Shown: in pieces, positions 5,176 through 5,273 of the stretch
Numbering within the stretch: position 1 is the first letter of the stretch
How the letters are laid out: every line of letters starts with the position of its first letter
Source of the DNA: Pseudomonadota bacterium
GTDB lineage: Bacteria > Pseudomonadota > Gammaproteobacteria > Burkholderiales > SCOH01
NCBI GenBank assembly: GCA_030917985.1
Contig: JAUPTR010000279.1
Span: 1-5,273 of the forward strand
Direction: 5' to 3'
DNA length: 5,273 nucleotides
Translations under genes and position numbers: made by a program
The notes under the pieces: model-generated
The model's database searches: none
Told to the model about the DNA's origin: nothing
The model's input: the letters and a program-made list of their open reading frames with translations, nothing else

Positions 5176-5273
5176 CTGGCAGGTAAAAACGCCATCCACA
5201 AGGCACGCGACGATGATAATAATGGATTATTTTCAAGGAGCGTAACGCAGTGGATGGCGTTTTTACCTGCCAG
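5176..5273. repeat. Perfect inverted repeat of at least 24 bp upstream of lptM, reaching the window edge
   Basis: Left arm 5176-5199 (begins CTGGCAGGTAAAAACG) is exactly complementary to right arm 5250-5273, with a 50-base spacer. Because the right arm runs into the window edge, the repeat may be longer than 24 bp. Possible identities are the terminal repeats of a small mobile element, a fold-back assembly or amplification artefact, or a structured leader of the lptM-lysA transcript. Within the spacer, AAGGAG (5235-5240) stands nine bases before a GTG at 5250, so a + strand gene might begin in the right arm, but only eight codons are visible. I recognise no known insertion-sequence end. Confidence 0.8.

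Noticed and set aside
5004..5201. N-terminal extension of lysA up to a start at 5201
   Set aside because: The extra 66 residues show no LysA similarity, overlap lptM in another frame and run into the inverted repeat. The GTG at 5003 gives the normal length.
5120..5236. Longer lptM starting at 5236
   Set aside because: It would place 39 polar residues before the signal peptide and lipobox. The ATG at 5119 has a plausible ribosome-binding site and gives the usual size.
5213..5245. Ten-codon ORF (MIIMDYFQGA) in the spacer of the inverted repeat
   Set aside because: It is too short to judge, has no clear ribosome-binding site and no recognised family. It probably arose by chance in AT-rich spacer DNA.
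1..5273. Neisseria-type DNA uptake sequences or a CRISPR array
   Set aside because: No GCCGTCTGAA-like word or regularly spaced direct repeats were seen on reading the sequence.

Overview
The window looks like chromosomal housekeeping DNA from a betaproteobacterium, possibly of the Neisseriales. This placement rests on three things. GC content is moderate (roughly mid-50s % by eye). The nudJ-mnmA pair and the lptM-lysA pair are both typical of beta/gammaproteobacteria. The Nudix box also has a variant (EETAH) that I associate with betaproteobacterial members. The assignment is inferred from protein resemblance and gene order, not from a database search.

Left part (1-1789, + strand): the last 58 codons of a gene that looks like aceK (isocitrate dehydrogenase kinase/phosphatase), a compact intrinsic terminator, then a two-gene unit. 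That unit is a NudJ-type Nudix hydrolase whose stop overlaps the start of mnmA (ATGA), the tRNA 2-thiouridylase. E. coli also has nudJ directly upstream of mnmA, so this is conserved synteny.

Middle (1790-3059): an intergenic imperfect hairpin of about 100 nt separates mnmA from a convergent minus-strand gene. That gene encodes a small HEQAH protein of the SprA-related putative metalloprotease family. It is divergent, across an AT-rich promoter region, from a small + strand gene for an unrecognised exported protein.

Right part (3060-5273): rdgB (dITP/XTP pyrophosphatase, + strand) converges on a minus-strand lptM-lysA unit, with a strong bidirectional terminator between them. LptM is a tiny outer-membrane lipoprotein that assists LptD assembly. 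LysA makes lysine from meso-diaminopimelate. Their reading frames overlap by four bases (GTGA). The window ends inside a perfect inverted repeat of at least 24 bp upstream of lptM. This repeat shares a 13-bp core with the hairpin after mnmA, which suggests a dispersed repeat family.

No tRNA, rRNA, CRISPR array or complete insertion sequence was seen, and no clear new multi-gene system. The less ordinary items are the two related inverted-repeat structures, the HEQAH protein, the unrecognised exported protein and a nine-G tract inside lysA.
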